DNA of 43,349 nucleotides from Bog-159 sp035541265 (GTDB lineage Bacteria; Acidobacteriota; Terriglobia; Bryobacterales; Bryobacteraceae), in the NCBI GenBank assembly GCA_035541265.1, contig DATKNQ010000246.1, positions 1 through 43,349 of the forward strand, given 5' to 3'. The notes beneath the pieces are model-generated. The model was not told the origin of the DNA. It saw nothing but the letters and a program-made list of their open reading frames with translations, and ran no database searches. The position numbers and the translations under genes were made by a program. Below are positions 1-7,322 of this stretch, in pieces (the first letter of the stretch is position 1; each line of letters starts with the position of its first letter).

Positions 1-680
1 TAGGTCATCTCCAGTTTCGTCACTTCAGCGCGGAAGCCGCTGTCGGTTCCATAGCCGGCATCGGCCAACACCACTCCTCGAGGGATACCTCGCTCACGCG
101 CGCGCCGGATCTGGTCGAGTGCGATTTCCGGCTTGGTCTGAAACTGAATCGAATCCGGTACTCCGGTCTTCTTCCGCCGCTGGCGGTCTACAATCCAAGA
201 CTGCGGCATGTACAAACGGTATGCAACCGGCATACTCGCCTTCTCCGTGGTCACCGAAAGACTGACCGCCACACGGCAGTTATCCTGCTTGCCCACTTGG
301 CCGCAATACTGCCGGGCCACTCCTACCGACTCACGTCCCTTCTTGGGAAATCCGGTGTCATCCACCACCCAAGCCGCCACCGGGTCACTCCGCAGCATGG
401 CAGGGATCACACTGTCCAGACAGCGATCCAACACCGCTTCGTCACTCCAGGGGGCATCTGCGACCACATGATGAAGCGACTGATGCATCCGACGCACGTT
501 ATCCGCGGCCAGCCGCGCTGCCATTGGCTCGACGCTCTTGCGTTCGCCGGGCAACAACAGGCCGGTGCAGTAGTTCTTCAGCAGCGCATGACGATCGGCA
601 TGCCCTGCGGCTTCGGCCAGGCCCTCGATATATGCCGCAAAGCGCTGTTCCTGTGGGCCTGGCGCAGTCTCTTTGCCCAC
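1..680 (-). CDS. IS701-family transposase, 3' end cut by window edge
   Basis: Read on the minus strand from a GTG at 680-678, with an in-frame TAG four codons upstream, this frame stays open to the window edge (about 226 codons). It carries the hallmarks of the IS701-type DDE_5 transposase. There is an N-terminal helical region, then VVDDTGFPKKG with the first catalytic Asp, the GVARQYCGQVGKQDNC stretch, and VLADAGYG with the second Asp. The rest, including the expected Glu, lies outside the window. The track of plus-strand ORFs here is shadow coding. A candidate promoter on the minus strand (TTGTGC, 18 nt, TATAAA-like) lies about 30-70 nt upstream. The visible part shows no frameshift, so the element may be intact. 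Terminal inverted repeats could not be placed. Confidence 0.85.
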   Translation of the reverse strand, partial: MGKETAPGPQEQRFAAYIEGLAEAAGHADRHALLKNYCTGLLLPGERKSVEPMAARLAADNVRRMHQSLHHVVADAPWSDEAVLDRCLDSVIPAMLRSDPVAAWVVDDTGFPKKGRESVGVARQYCGQVGKQDNCRVAVSLSVTTEKASMPVAYRLYMPQSWIVDRQRRKKTGVPDSIQFQTKPEIALDQIRRARERGIPRGVVLADAGYGTDSGFRAEVTKLEMT

Positions 681-1176
681 AGAACAATTCTACACTAAAA
701 TGTTTGTTTATAACACAGTAGTACTAGGTCGGCACAATAACTGCTTTCGCCTATTAGCGTACATTGCCCCTGATAGCCGCCGCCGGGTCCACAAACCTCC
801 CCGTAACACCAGTCGGTTACACTGCAGAAGCCGGACCAAAAGCACGATCCATCCGTCCATCCCGGCCTCCCGACGGATCTCCGCAGGAACCGGGAAGCGC
901 TCCAACGAGGAGGACACCGTACACCACAAACACCTAGCGCTATACCTTTGAGCTGGGAAAGTGGATTACTCATGCGAAAACATGCAAAAAATTCAATTCA
1001 GTCGGACTGGTTTGTCAAGAGAGAATATCTCAACTTACTGGAACGTGTTGTCCCTAAAGCCCACAACTAACCTTCCCCACCGAACGCTCCCCTCAGCGTT
1101 TCGCTGATGGTCGGCCTCCGCCGTCCCGTCCGACGCTTAGGCAAATGCTGACTGCTGTACGGGCTGCGTGGGCCCG
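681..1176. other. Decayed intergenic region between IS element and tadA
   Basis: About 500 bp without a convincing gene. The part nearest the transposase is AT-richer and probably includes the IS end. A 92-codon minus-strand frame at 973-695 is rich in Cys in its second half but has no ribosome binding site. A 32-codon plus-strand frame at 972-1070 (ending KREYLNLLERVVPKAHN) could be a relic of a transposase N-terminus. Short hairpins are visible at 1093-1107 (6-bp stem, 3-nt loop) and at 1159-1177. The base composition shifts toward the GC-rich chromosomal average near 1080. Confidence 0.5.
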
Positions 1177-1177
1177 T
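1159..1177 (-). terminator. Hairpin at the 3' end of tadA
   Basis: ACGGGC at 1159-1164 pairs perfectly with GCCCGT at 1172-1177 around a 7-nt loop, touching the tadA stop codon. No T-tract follows on the minus strand, so intrinsic termination is doubtful. Confidence 0.25.
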
Positions 1178-1620
1178 CATCGCCGCCGCTCAAAAAACTC
1201 CTTCAGCAACTCCACGCACTCCACCGCCATCACGCCTTCCACAATCTCCACCCGATGATTCAGTAACTCCGAATCCGCGATGCGGAACTTACTCCGCACG
1301 CCCCCGAAACGTAAGTCCCGCGCCCCGAAAACCAGCCGCTCCACGCGCGCCGCCACCAGCGCGCCCGCGCACATCGCGCAAGGTTCCAACGTCACATAGA
1401 GCGTGGCGTGCTCGAGGCGATAATTGCTGGTCGCCGCCGCCGCCGCGCGCAGCGCCAGCATCTCCGCATGCGCCGTGGGATCGCAAAGCCCGGCCGGCGA
1501 ATTCCGTCCGCGCCCCACGATCTCGCCGCCCGCCACCACCACCGCGCCCACCGGCACTTCGCCCGCCGCCGCGGCCTCGCGCGCCAGTTCGAGCGCCTCC
1601 CGCATGAAGCTGTCATGCAT
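1177..1620 (-). CDS. tadA: tRNA-specific adenosine deaminase TadA
   Basis: 147 residues. The cytidine/deoxycytidylate deaminase fold has its zinc site visible as HAE at 51-53 (His51 ligand, Glu53 proton shuttle) and PCAMC at 80-84 (Cys81 and Cys84 ligands). The C-terminal NHRVEIVEGV...ECVELLKEFF segment is typical of TadA, which converts A34 to inosine in tRNA-Arg(ACG). The ATG at 1620 is chosen because AGAGGGG lies just upstream; the frame stays open to 1740, but that extension is Arg-rich and overlaps the divergent gene. It is divergent from the ABC operon with only 31 bp between starts. A related cytosine/guanine deaminase is the alternative, but length and motifs favour TadA. Confidence 0.9.
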   Translation of the reverse strand: MHDSFMREALELAREAAAAGEVPVGAVVVAGGEIVGRGRNSPAGLCDPTAHAEMLALRAAAAATSNYRLEHATLYVTLEPCAMCAGALVAARVERLVFGARDLRFGGVRSKFRIADSELLNHRVEIVEGVMAVECVELLKEFFERRR

Positions 1621-1639
1621 GCCCCTCTTAGCATAGAAT
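1610..1639 (+). promoter_or_regulatory. Candidate promoter of the ABC exporter operon
   Basis: CTGTCA at 1610-1615, 18-nt spacer, TAGAAT at 1634-1639 (4/6 and 5/6 matches to the sigma-70 consensus). It sits in the 31-bp gap shared with tadA, so the -35 lies inside the tadA start. It predicts a very short leader before the ATG at 1652. This is prediction only. Confidence 0.3.
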
Positions 1640-1651
1640 AAGAAGACCGTT

Positions 1652-2812
1652 ATGTTCCGGTACTTGCCCCTGATCGTCAAGAACTGCTGGCGCAACCGCC
1701 GCCGCACCACGCTCACCATCGTCAGCATCGGGGTTTCCATGTGCCTGCTCGGCGTGCTGATCGGCGTCTATCACGCGTTGTACCTGAGCGACGCCACGCC
1801 CGATCAAGCCCTCCGTCTGGTCACCCGCAACCGCATCTCGCTGACGGTCCCCATCCCGCTCTTTTACCAGCAGCGCATCCAGCAAATCCCCGGTGTCAAG
1901 ACGGTGATGAACTCGCAATGGTACGGCGGTGTATATAAGGATGCGCGCGATCCCAAAAACTTCTTCGCCCGCTTCGGACTCGAACCCGACAAACTCTTCA
2001 CCATCTACGGCGAACTGCGCATCCCCGAAGACCAGAAGCAGGCCTTTATCCACGACCGCACCGGCTGCGTCATCGGCCGCGACCTGGCCAACAAGTTCAA
2101 CTTCCACGTCGGCGATCGCATCACGCTGACGGGCGACATCTATCCCGGCACGCTCGAACTCACCGTGCGCGGCATCTTCGATAGCCCGCGCAAGAGCGAG
2201 ATGCTCTACTTCAACTGGGCCTACGTCCGCGAAGGCTTGCCCGAAGGCCGCAAGGGCGAAGTGGGCACTTTCGATATCCTGTGTGACAACGCCGCCGTCG
2301 TTCCGCGCGTCGCCGCCGCCGTCGACGATGAGTTCCACAACGCGCCCGTACAAACCCGCACCGAGACTGAACAGGCTTTCCTGCTCAGCTTCGTCTCCAT
2401 GCTCGGCAACGTGAAGCTGTTCCTGATCAGCATCTGCGCCGCCGTCATGTTCACCATCCTGCTCGTCTCGGGCAACACCATGGCCATGTCGGTGCGCGAA
2501 CGCGTGCGCGAAGTCGGCGTGCTGAAGACGCTCGGCTTCACCGGCGGCAACGTCCTGTTCATCATCCTCGGTGAAGCCTGCGCCATCTCCGTCGCCGGAG
2601 GCGCTATCGGATTTCTGCTCTCCACGGTGCTCATCAAAGGCGTCTTCAACAGTCCGGCTGGCATCTTCCTCCCGCCGATCCAGCGCTTCGATCCCTCCGT
2701 AGCGTCGGTCTGCATCCTGGTGGCGCTCTCCATCGGCTTGATCAGCTCGTTCATCCCCGCCTGGAATGCCTCGCGCGCCAACATCGTGGAGGCGCTGCGC
2801 AGCACCGATTAA
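1652..2812 (+). CDS. ABC transporter permease, FtsX/MacB type (first of two)
   Basis: 386 residues. One N-terminal membrane segment (about 20-42) is followed by a periplasmic MacB_PCD-like domain of roughly 200 residues. Three C-terminal membrane helices form the FtsX domain, containing SVRERVREVGVLKTLGFTGG and ending in the usual SRANIVEALRSTD tail. Such permeases couple ATP hydrolysis to transport or mechanical work on envelope substrates rather than moving substrate through a classical channel. It is the first gene of a five-gene operon with gaps of 9, 3, 7 and 12 nt. The second permease downstream is a distant paralogue, so the complex is probably a heterodimer, as in DevBCA-like or Lol-like systems. 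The substrate cannot be told from sequence. Confidence 0.9.
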   Translation: MFRYLPLIVKNCWRNRRRTTLTIVSIGVSMCLLGVLIGVYHALYLSDATPDQALRLVTRNRISLTVPIPLFYQQRIQQIPGVKTVMNSQWYGGVYKDARDPKNFFARFGLEPDKLFTIYGELRIPEDQKQAFIHDRTGCVIGRDLANKFNFHVGDRITLTGDIYPGTLELTVRGIFDSPRKSEMLYFNWAYVREGLPEGRKGEVGTFDILCDNAAVVPRVAAAVDDEFHNAPVQTRTETEQAFLLSFVSMLGNVKLFLISICAAVMFTILLVSGNTMAMSVRERVREVGVLKTLGFTGGNVLFIILGEACAISVAGGAIGFLLSTVLIKGVFNSPAGIFLPPIQRFDPSVASVCILVALSIGLISSFIPAWNASRANIVEALRSTD

Positions 2813-2821
2813 GGTTCCCCC

Positions 2822-3985
2822 ATGGCCATCCCCGTTGCTTATAACCTTCGCAATCTGGTGGTTCGCAAGACTACCACGCTCATGACGGCGCTCGGGATCG
2901 CGCTCACCGTCGCCGTGCTGCTGGCCATGATGGCGCTGTTAAGCGGCCTGCGGTCGACGCTCTCCTCGAGCGGCGATCCGCTGCAAATTCTGGTCATGCG
3001 CAAAGGCTCGGAGTCCGAGCTAGTCTCCAACTTCACGCGCGAACAGTTTCAGGATCTGAAATTCAAAACCGGCATCGCGCGCATGCCCAACGGCGATCCC
3101 ATGGCCTCGCTCGAAGTCGTCACCGTCATCAACCTGCCGAGCGTGGATTCGCCCGAAGGCGCCAATGTTACCGTGCGCGGCCTCCTGCCCATCGGCATCC
3201 AAATGCGCCGCAATCTGAAACTGGTGAGCGGGCGCTGGTTCGCCTCCGGCCATCGTGAACTGGTGATCGGAAAATCCATCGCGCAGCGCTATCCGTCGGC
3301 GGCCGTGGGCAAGCGCCTCACCTTCGGCCGCGGCGAGTGGGAAATCGTGGGCGTCTTTGACGCCGGCGCGGGCGCCCAGAACAGCGAAATCTTCGGCGAC
3401 CTCAACCAGGTCTCGAGCGACCTCGACCGCACCGAAGTGCTCAGCTCCGCCCTGGTGCGCGCCACCGATCTCGCCTCCGCGCGCGCGCTCGTCAACAGCA
3501 TCAACGACGACCAGCGCCTCAACATGAACGCACTTTCCGAAAAAGAGTACTACGCGCTGCAAACCCAATCGGCCGCGCCCATCGAATACCTCGGCATCTT
3601 CGTATGCATCATCATGGCGATCGGCAGCAGTTTCGCGGCGATGAATACCATGTACGCGGCCGTGGCGCGGCGTTCCCGCGAAATCGGCACTCTGCGCGTG
3701 CTGGGCTTCTCCCGTGGCAGCATCCTGTTCAGCTTCTTCGTGGAGTCCGTGCTGCTGGCCGGCCTCGGCGGAGTTCTGGGCTGCATCCTGGTCTTCCCGC
3801 TGAACGGCGTCACCACCGGCATCACCAGCACCACCTTCAGCGAGCTGGCGTTTTCGTTCCACGTGACGCCCGAGATCATGCTCGCCGGAATCGTGTTTGC
3901 GTCCGTCCTGGGCGCGGTGGGCGGACTCTTGCCGGCGCGCATGGCCGCCAATAAGGAGATCCTCACGGCCTTGCGCGAGGTCTGA
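2822..3985 (+). CDS. ABC transporter permease, FtsX/MacB type (second of two)
   Basis: 387 residues with the same plan as the preceding gene. There is an N-terminal helix (about 20-42), a periplasmic domain, then three C-terminal helices around SREIGTLRVLGFSRGSILFSFFVESVLLAG, and the tail LLPARMAANKEILTALREV. It starts 9 nt after the first permease and ends 3 nt before the adaptor gene, so the three are surely co-transcribed. The DevC-like C-terminus suggests that it partners the HlyD-type adaptor. The large antisense ORF across this gene is a GC-skew shadow. Confidence 0.9.
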   Translation: MAIPVAYNLRNLVVRKTTTLMTALGIALTVAVLLAMMALLSGLRSTLSSSGDPLQILVMRKGSESELVSNFTREQFQDLKFKTGIARMPNGDPMASLEVVTVINLPSVDSPEGANVTVRGLLPIGIQMRRNLKLVSGRWFASGHRELVIGKSIAQRYPSAAVGKRLTFGRGEWEIVGVFDAGAGAQNSEIFGDLNQVSSDLDRTEVLSSALVRATDLASARALVNSINDDQRLNMNALSEKEYYALQTQSAAPIEYLGIFVCIIMAIGSSFAAMNTMYAAVARRSREIGTLRVLGFSRGSILFSFFVESVLLAGLGGVLGCILVFPLNGVTTGITSTTFSELAFSFHVTPEIMLAGIVFASVLGAVGGLLPARMAANKEILTALREV

Positions 3986-3988
3986 CGT

Positions 3989-5320
3989 ATGGATGCCGAA
4001 CTCAAATCGCTGCGCATCGATCGCGCCCGCAAACCCGCCCTTGAGCCGTCCAAGTGGGCCACCCGCTGGATCATCGGCGGCGTCCTGCTGTTCGTCCTGC
4101 TGGGCGCTGGCCGCTTCGCGTACAGCCGCCTGACCGCCGCCACCGCGGTCGAAATCCAGCGCGTCAAAGCCATCGACACCGGACAAGCCGGTCGCGGCGT
4201 GGTGCTCAACGCCACCGGCTACATCGTCGCCGCGCACAAAATCGAGCTGGCCGCCAAAGTCATCGGCAAGGTGAAGTGGATCGGCGTCGACAAGGGCGAT
4301 CACGTCAATCAGGGTGAAGTCGTCGTGCGGCTCGAAGACGACGAATACCGCGCGCAGCTTGAACAGGCCAAGGGCAACCTGGCCAACCTCGAAGCCAAGC
4401 TGGCCGAGCTCGAACACGGTTCGCGGCCGGAAGAAATCGCCCAGGCGCTCGCCAACCTGAACGTGTCGAAGGCCGATCTGGAAAACGCGCGCGTCAGCCT
4501 CGACCGCACACGCAAGCTGGTTTCGCAGGCCGTTATGTCGCAGCAGAATCTCGACGACGCCCAGGCCCGCTACGATTCCGCCGTCGCCAAGGTCAATTCG
4601 CTGCAGAAAGCCTACGACCTGGTGCGCATCGGTCCGCGCCGCGAAGCGATCGACGCCATGCGCGGCCAAGTGCAGCAGGCCCGCGGCGCAGTCGACTACG
4701 CGGAGACGAACCTGTCGAACACGGTCATCCGCGCGCCCGTCACCGGCACCATTCTCGAGCGCGCCGTCGAAATCGGCGAATTCGTCACCACCAGTTTCGT
4801 GGGCGACCGCGGCGCCAAGGGCTACGTCGTCTCGCTCGCTGACCTGAACGACCTCGAAGTCGAGCTCGATATCAGCCAGAACGATTTCGCCAAGCTGCAC
4901 ATGTCGCAGCAGGGCATCATCACGACCGACGCGTTTCCCGACCGCAAATACGAAGGTTTCATCCGCGAAGTCTCCCCCGAGGCTAATCGCCAGAAAGCCA
5001 CCGTGCAGGTGAAGGTGAAGGTCGCGCATCCGGATAACTACCTGCGCCCCGAGATGAATGCCAGCGTAGCGTTTCTGGCCGACGCCAAGAATTCCGTCGC
5101 CACGCCTTCGCAGCCCATTGTGATCGTGCCTGGATCGGCCATCCACGATGGCAAGGTCTTCGTGGTGCTCGATGGCCGCGCCGTCTCACGCCAAGTGCGC
5201 GCCGGCGCCTCCAACAGCCAAGGAGTGCGCATCGAACAAGGCCTGATCGGCGGCGAGGACCTGATCGTCAATCCGCCTGCCACTTTGAAAGAAGGCGACC
5301 GCGTGCGCCAGAAAGTTTAA
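3989..5320 (+). CDS. HlyD/DevB-type periplasmic adaptor (membrane fusion protein)
   Basis: 443 residues. A short cytoplasmic N-terminus precedes a single membrane anchor (about 29-46). A biotinyl-lipoyl half-motif follows (GVDKGDHVNQGEVVVRLEDDEY), then a long alpha-helical hairpin of about 130 residues rich in Ala, Gln, Asn and Glu. The second lipoyl half is VIRAPVTGTILERAVEIGEF, followed by beta-barrel and membrane-proximal domains. Adaptors of this class bridge an inner-membrane ABC exporter to an outer-membrane TolC-like duct; no TolC gene is present here, so the duct must be encoded elsewhere. Its position inside the ABC operon supports a tripartite exporter. Confidence 0.9.
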   Translation: MDAELKSLRIDRARKPALEPSKWATRWIIGGVLLFVLLGAGRFAYSRLTAATAVEIQRVKAIDTGQAGRGVVLNATGYIVAAHKIELAAKVIGKVKWIGVDKGDHVNQGEVVVRLEDDEYRAQLEQAKGNLANLEAKLAELEHGSRPEEIAQALANLNVSKADLENARVSLDRTRKLVSQAVMSQQNLDDAQARYDSAVAKVNSLQKAYDLVRIGPRREAIDAMRGQVQQARGAVDYAETNLSNTVIRAPVTGTILERAVEIGEFVTTSFVGDRGAKGYVVSLADLNDLEVELDISQNDFAKLHMSQQGIITTDAFPDRKYEGFIREVSPEANRQKATVQVKVKVAHPDNYLRPEMNASVAFLADAKNSVATPSQPIVIVPGSAIHDGKVFVVLDGRAVSRQVRAGASNSQGVRIEQGLIGGEDLIVNPPATLKEGDRVRQKV

Positions 5321-5327
5321 TTCCGTT

Positions 5328-6029
5328 ATGAGCGAGACCGTTATCGAAACGCGCAGTCTGTCGAAAGAATATGTTCGCGACGAATTCCATGTGATGGCGC
5401 TGAAGAACATCGACATCCGCATCGACAAGGGCGAGTTCGTCGCGCTCATGGGGCCGTCCGGCTCGGGCAAATCCACGCTGCTGCACTTAATCGCGGCCAT
5501 GGATAAACCGAGCGGCGGCGAGATCCGCGTGCTCGGCCACAATCTCCGCGAGCTGAGCGACCGGCAGATCGCGCACTGGCGCAACGAACACGTCGGTTTC
5601 ATCTTCCAGCAATTCAACCTGATTCCCGTGCTCACCGCGCTGGAAAACGTGGAGCTGCCCCTGAAGCTGACCAATCTGAAGAAGGCCGAGCGCCTGGAGC
5701 ATGCCGCGACGGCGTTGAAGCTCGTGGGCCTCGGCGACCGTCTGGGCCACTATCCCCGCCAGCTATCCGGCGGGCAGGAGCAGCGCGTGGCCATCGCCCG
5801 CGCCATCGTTACCGATCCCGCGCTGATCCTGGCCGACGAGCCTACCGGCAATCTGGACGCGGCCTCCGCCGACGAAGTGCTGACCATCCTGTCGAAGCTC
5901 AATCGCGAATACGGCAAGACAGTGGTCATGGTGACGCACGATCCGCACGCCGCCCGCTTCGCCACCACCGTGCGGCACCTGGAGAAAGGCGAGCTGCTGG
6001 GGCAGGACGCCATGCCCGCCGCGCGCTAA
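5328..6029 (+). CDS. ABC transporter ATPase, LolD/MacB/DevA type
   Basis: 233 residues. Walker A is GPSGSGKST at 42-50, the Q-loop is near FQQFN (93-97), the signature is LSGGQEQRVAIARA from 146, Walker B is ALILADEP and the switch is His204 (MVTHD). The signature has Glu in LSGGQEQ where most relatives have a second Gln. This is the energising subunit for the two permeases upstream. The MacB/LolD subfamily is identified by the sequence around LSKEY and GEFVALMGPSG and by the FtsX-type partners. It starts 7 nt after the adaptor. Confidence 0.93.
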   Translation: MSETVIETRSLSKEYVRDEFHVMALKNIDIRIDKGEFVALMGPSGSGKSTLLHLIAAMDKPSGGEIRVLGHNLRELSDRQIAHWRNEHVGFIFQQFNLIPVLTALENVELPLKLTNLKKAERLEHAATALKLVGLGDRLGHYPRQLSGGQEQRVAIARAIVTDPALILADEPTGNLDAASADEVLTILSKLNREYGKTVVMVTHDPHAARFATTVRHLEKGELLGQDAMPAAR

Positions 6030-6041
6030 AGGAGGAGACGC

Positions 6042-6569
6042 ATGGCCGAACTGGAAATCCATCACGAAGAAGGACACGGGCATGACCCCATGGGCCAGCG
6101 CGTGGGAGTCATGGCCGCCGTGCTGGCGGTCTGCTTGGCGGTAGTGACGATTGCGTCGCACCGCACCCACACCGAGGCGATCATCCGCAAGGCGAACGCC
6201 AACGATCAGTGGGAGTATTATCAGTCGAGCCGGCTGAAGTTCCACAACCTGGAGCTGGGCGAGCGGCTGATCAGCGTGCTGGGCGCAAACAGCGCCGCCG
6301 CCAACGCCAGCCTCGACCAGATACACAAAGAAAAACAAAAGTACACCGACCAGGCCAAAGACCTGCTCGAAAAAGCCAAAAGCACCGATGAGCAATCCGA
6401 AGCGGCCGAGCGCCGCGCCCTACATTACGACTTAGGCGAAGGCCTCCTCGAAATCGCGCTGGTGTTGACTTCGCTCTACTTCATCTCCCGCAAAATGATG
6501 TTCCCCGTGGTAGGCTTCATCGCCGGCGTCGCGGGCATCATCGTGGCCATTACCGCTCTTTGGAGCTGA
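6042..6569 (+). CDS. DUF4337 membrane protein
   Basis: 175 residues, last gene of the exporter operon, preceded by AAAGGAGGAG, an excellent ribosome binding site. The His/Glu-rich N-terminus (EIHHEEGHGHD at 5-15) precedes one membrane helix (about 22-41). Then comes the DUF4337 core with ANDQWEYYQSSRLK, a Lys/Glu-rich soluble stretch, and two C-terminal helices. The function of the family is unknown. Conserved placement at the end of this operon would suggest an accessory role in the exporter, but that is inference. The His-rich head might bind a metal. Confidence 0.85.
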   Translation: MAELEIHHEEGHGHDPMGQRVGVMAAVLAVCLAVVTIASHRTHTEAIIRKANANDQWEYYQSSRLKFHNLELGERLISVLGANSAAANASLDQIHKEKQKYTDQAKDLLEKAKSTDEQSEAAERRALHYDLGEGLLEIALVLTSLYFISRKMMFPVVGFIAGVAGIIVAITALWS

Positions 6570-6659
6570 TCCGCGACCGATCTGGCTAAAGTCCAACGGT
6601 GCCCTGCGGCCATTGAGACGCGGGTGATGCCACTTCTCTAATTGTCCCCGTCCCCAATC

Positions 6660-6689
6660 TTGACACTCGCGGCCTCTACGCGGCATACT
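6660..6689 (+). promoter_or_regulatory. padR promoter
   Basis: A perfect TTGACA at 6660-6665, an 18-nt spacer, then CATACT at 6684-6689 (4/6). The predicted start near 6696 leaves a leader of under ten bases before the ATG at 6704. Confidence 0.6.
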
Positions 6690-6691
6690 AG

Positions 6692-6706
6692 CATAGTTTC
6701 ACTATG
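6692..6706 (+). promoter_or_regulatory. Palindromic operator overlapping the padR start codon
   Basis: CATAGT, TTC, ACTATG: a perfect 6-bp inverted repeat with a 3-nt spacer. Its right arm contains the padR start codon and its left arm covers the predicted transcription start. PadR proteins often bind dyads in their own promoters, so autorepression is the natural reading. Confidence 0.55.
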
Positions 6707-7045
6707 TCAGAGCCCACCCGTCGCGACGAAATCCCCCCCGGCACCCTCTACATGCTCATCCTCAAGATGCTGGCCCGCCACGGCCAGCTCCACGGTTTCG
6801 AAATCGCTAACGCGATCCAAGCCGTTTCCGAAGAGATCCTGCAGGTCGAGGAAGGCTCCCTCTATCCCGCCCTCCAGCGCATGCTCCTCAAAGGCTGGGT
6901 CACCGCCGAATGGGGTGTCACCGCCGGCAATCGCCGCGCGCGCTATTACCGGCTTACTCCAGCCGGGCACAAGCAGCTTCAAACCGAGGTCGCGCAGTAC
7001 GAACGGGTGAGCGGCGCGATCCAGCGAATTTTACAAGTGGTTTAG
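6704..7045 (+). CDS. PadR-family transcriptional regulator
   Basis: 113 residues, the usual length for the short PadR subfamily 1. The N-terminal winged helix begins IPPGTLYMLILKMLA, followed by HGFEIANAIQAVSEEILQVEEGSLYPALQRMLLKGWV, then the wing with RRARYYRLTPAGHKQL and a C-terminal dimerisation helix. In Acidobacteriota such genes commonly sit directly upstream of large FtsX-type permease genes. Here only a remnant of that permease follows 13 nt downstream, so the regulator may have lost its local target. The operator at its start codon suggests autoregulation. Confidence 0.92.
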   Translation: MSEPTRRDEIPPGTLYMLILKMLARHGQLHGFEIANAIQAVSEEILQVEEGSLYPALQRMLLKGWVTAEWGVTAGNRRARYYRLTPAGHKQLQTEVAQYERVSGAIQRILQVV

Positions 7046-7058
7046 AATCAACATTAAA

Positions 7059-7322
7059 ATGGCTTTGTTGGGCGAAATCATCAGACGTTTCCGCTATCGG
7101 CTCTCCCGCCGTCTTGACGCACATATGGCCGAGGAGATGCGCCTGCATCTCGATCTCCGCGCCGCCGAGAAACAAACCCGAGTATGCCGCCCGAAGCAGC
7201 GCACGCCGAAGCAAGCCGGCATTTCGGCAACGCCACCCGCCACCTTGGAGTCGAGCCGCGGCGCCTGGGGCTGGACCCGTCTCGAATCGTGGGGCCAGGA
7301 TATCCGCTACGGTCTGCGCGAG
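7059..7322 (+). pseudogene. Truncated, frameshifted remnant of a PadR-associated ABC permease
   Basis: The frame starts like the N-terminal prefix domain of acidobacterial FtsX/MacB permeases (RLDAHMAEEMRLHLDLRAAEK). It then needs a shift into another frame near 7180 (MPPEAAHAEASRHFGNATRHL) and a return near 7245 to read SRGAWGWTRLESWGQDIRYGLR. In intact relatives those three blocks are contiguous and followed by several hundred more residues. Here everything after YGLR is missing and the DNA runs into the 3' end of the sortase gene. The two compensating shifts plus truncation mark it as decayed. It is kept adjacent to padR, its usual partner. Confidence 0.75.

Noticed and set aside
972..1070. 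32-codon frame as a gene
   Set aside because: Too short, no ribosome binding site; at most a transposase relic.
1621..1740. 40-residue N-terminal extension of TadA
   Set aside because: It overlaps the divergent permease gene, is Arg-rich and lacks TadA similarity.
3020..5146. 708-codon open frame antisense to permease 2 and the adaptor
   Set aside because: Composition is dominated by Asp/Gly/Val/Arg runs typical of antisense frames in GC-rich genes; the sense genes have full domain support and no start signal is present.
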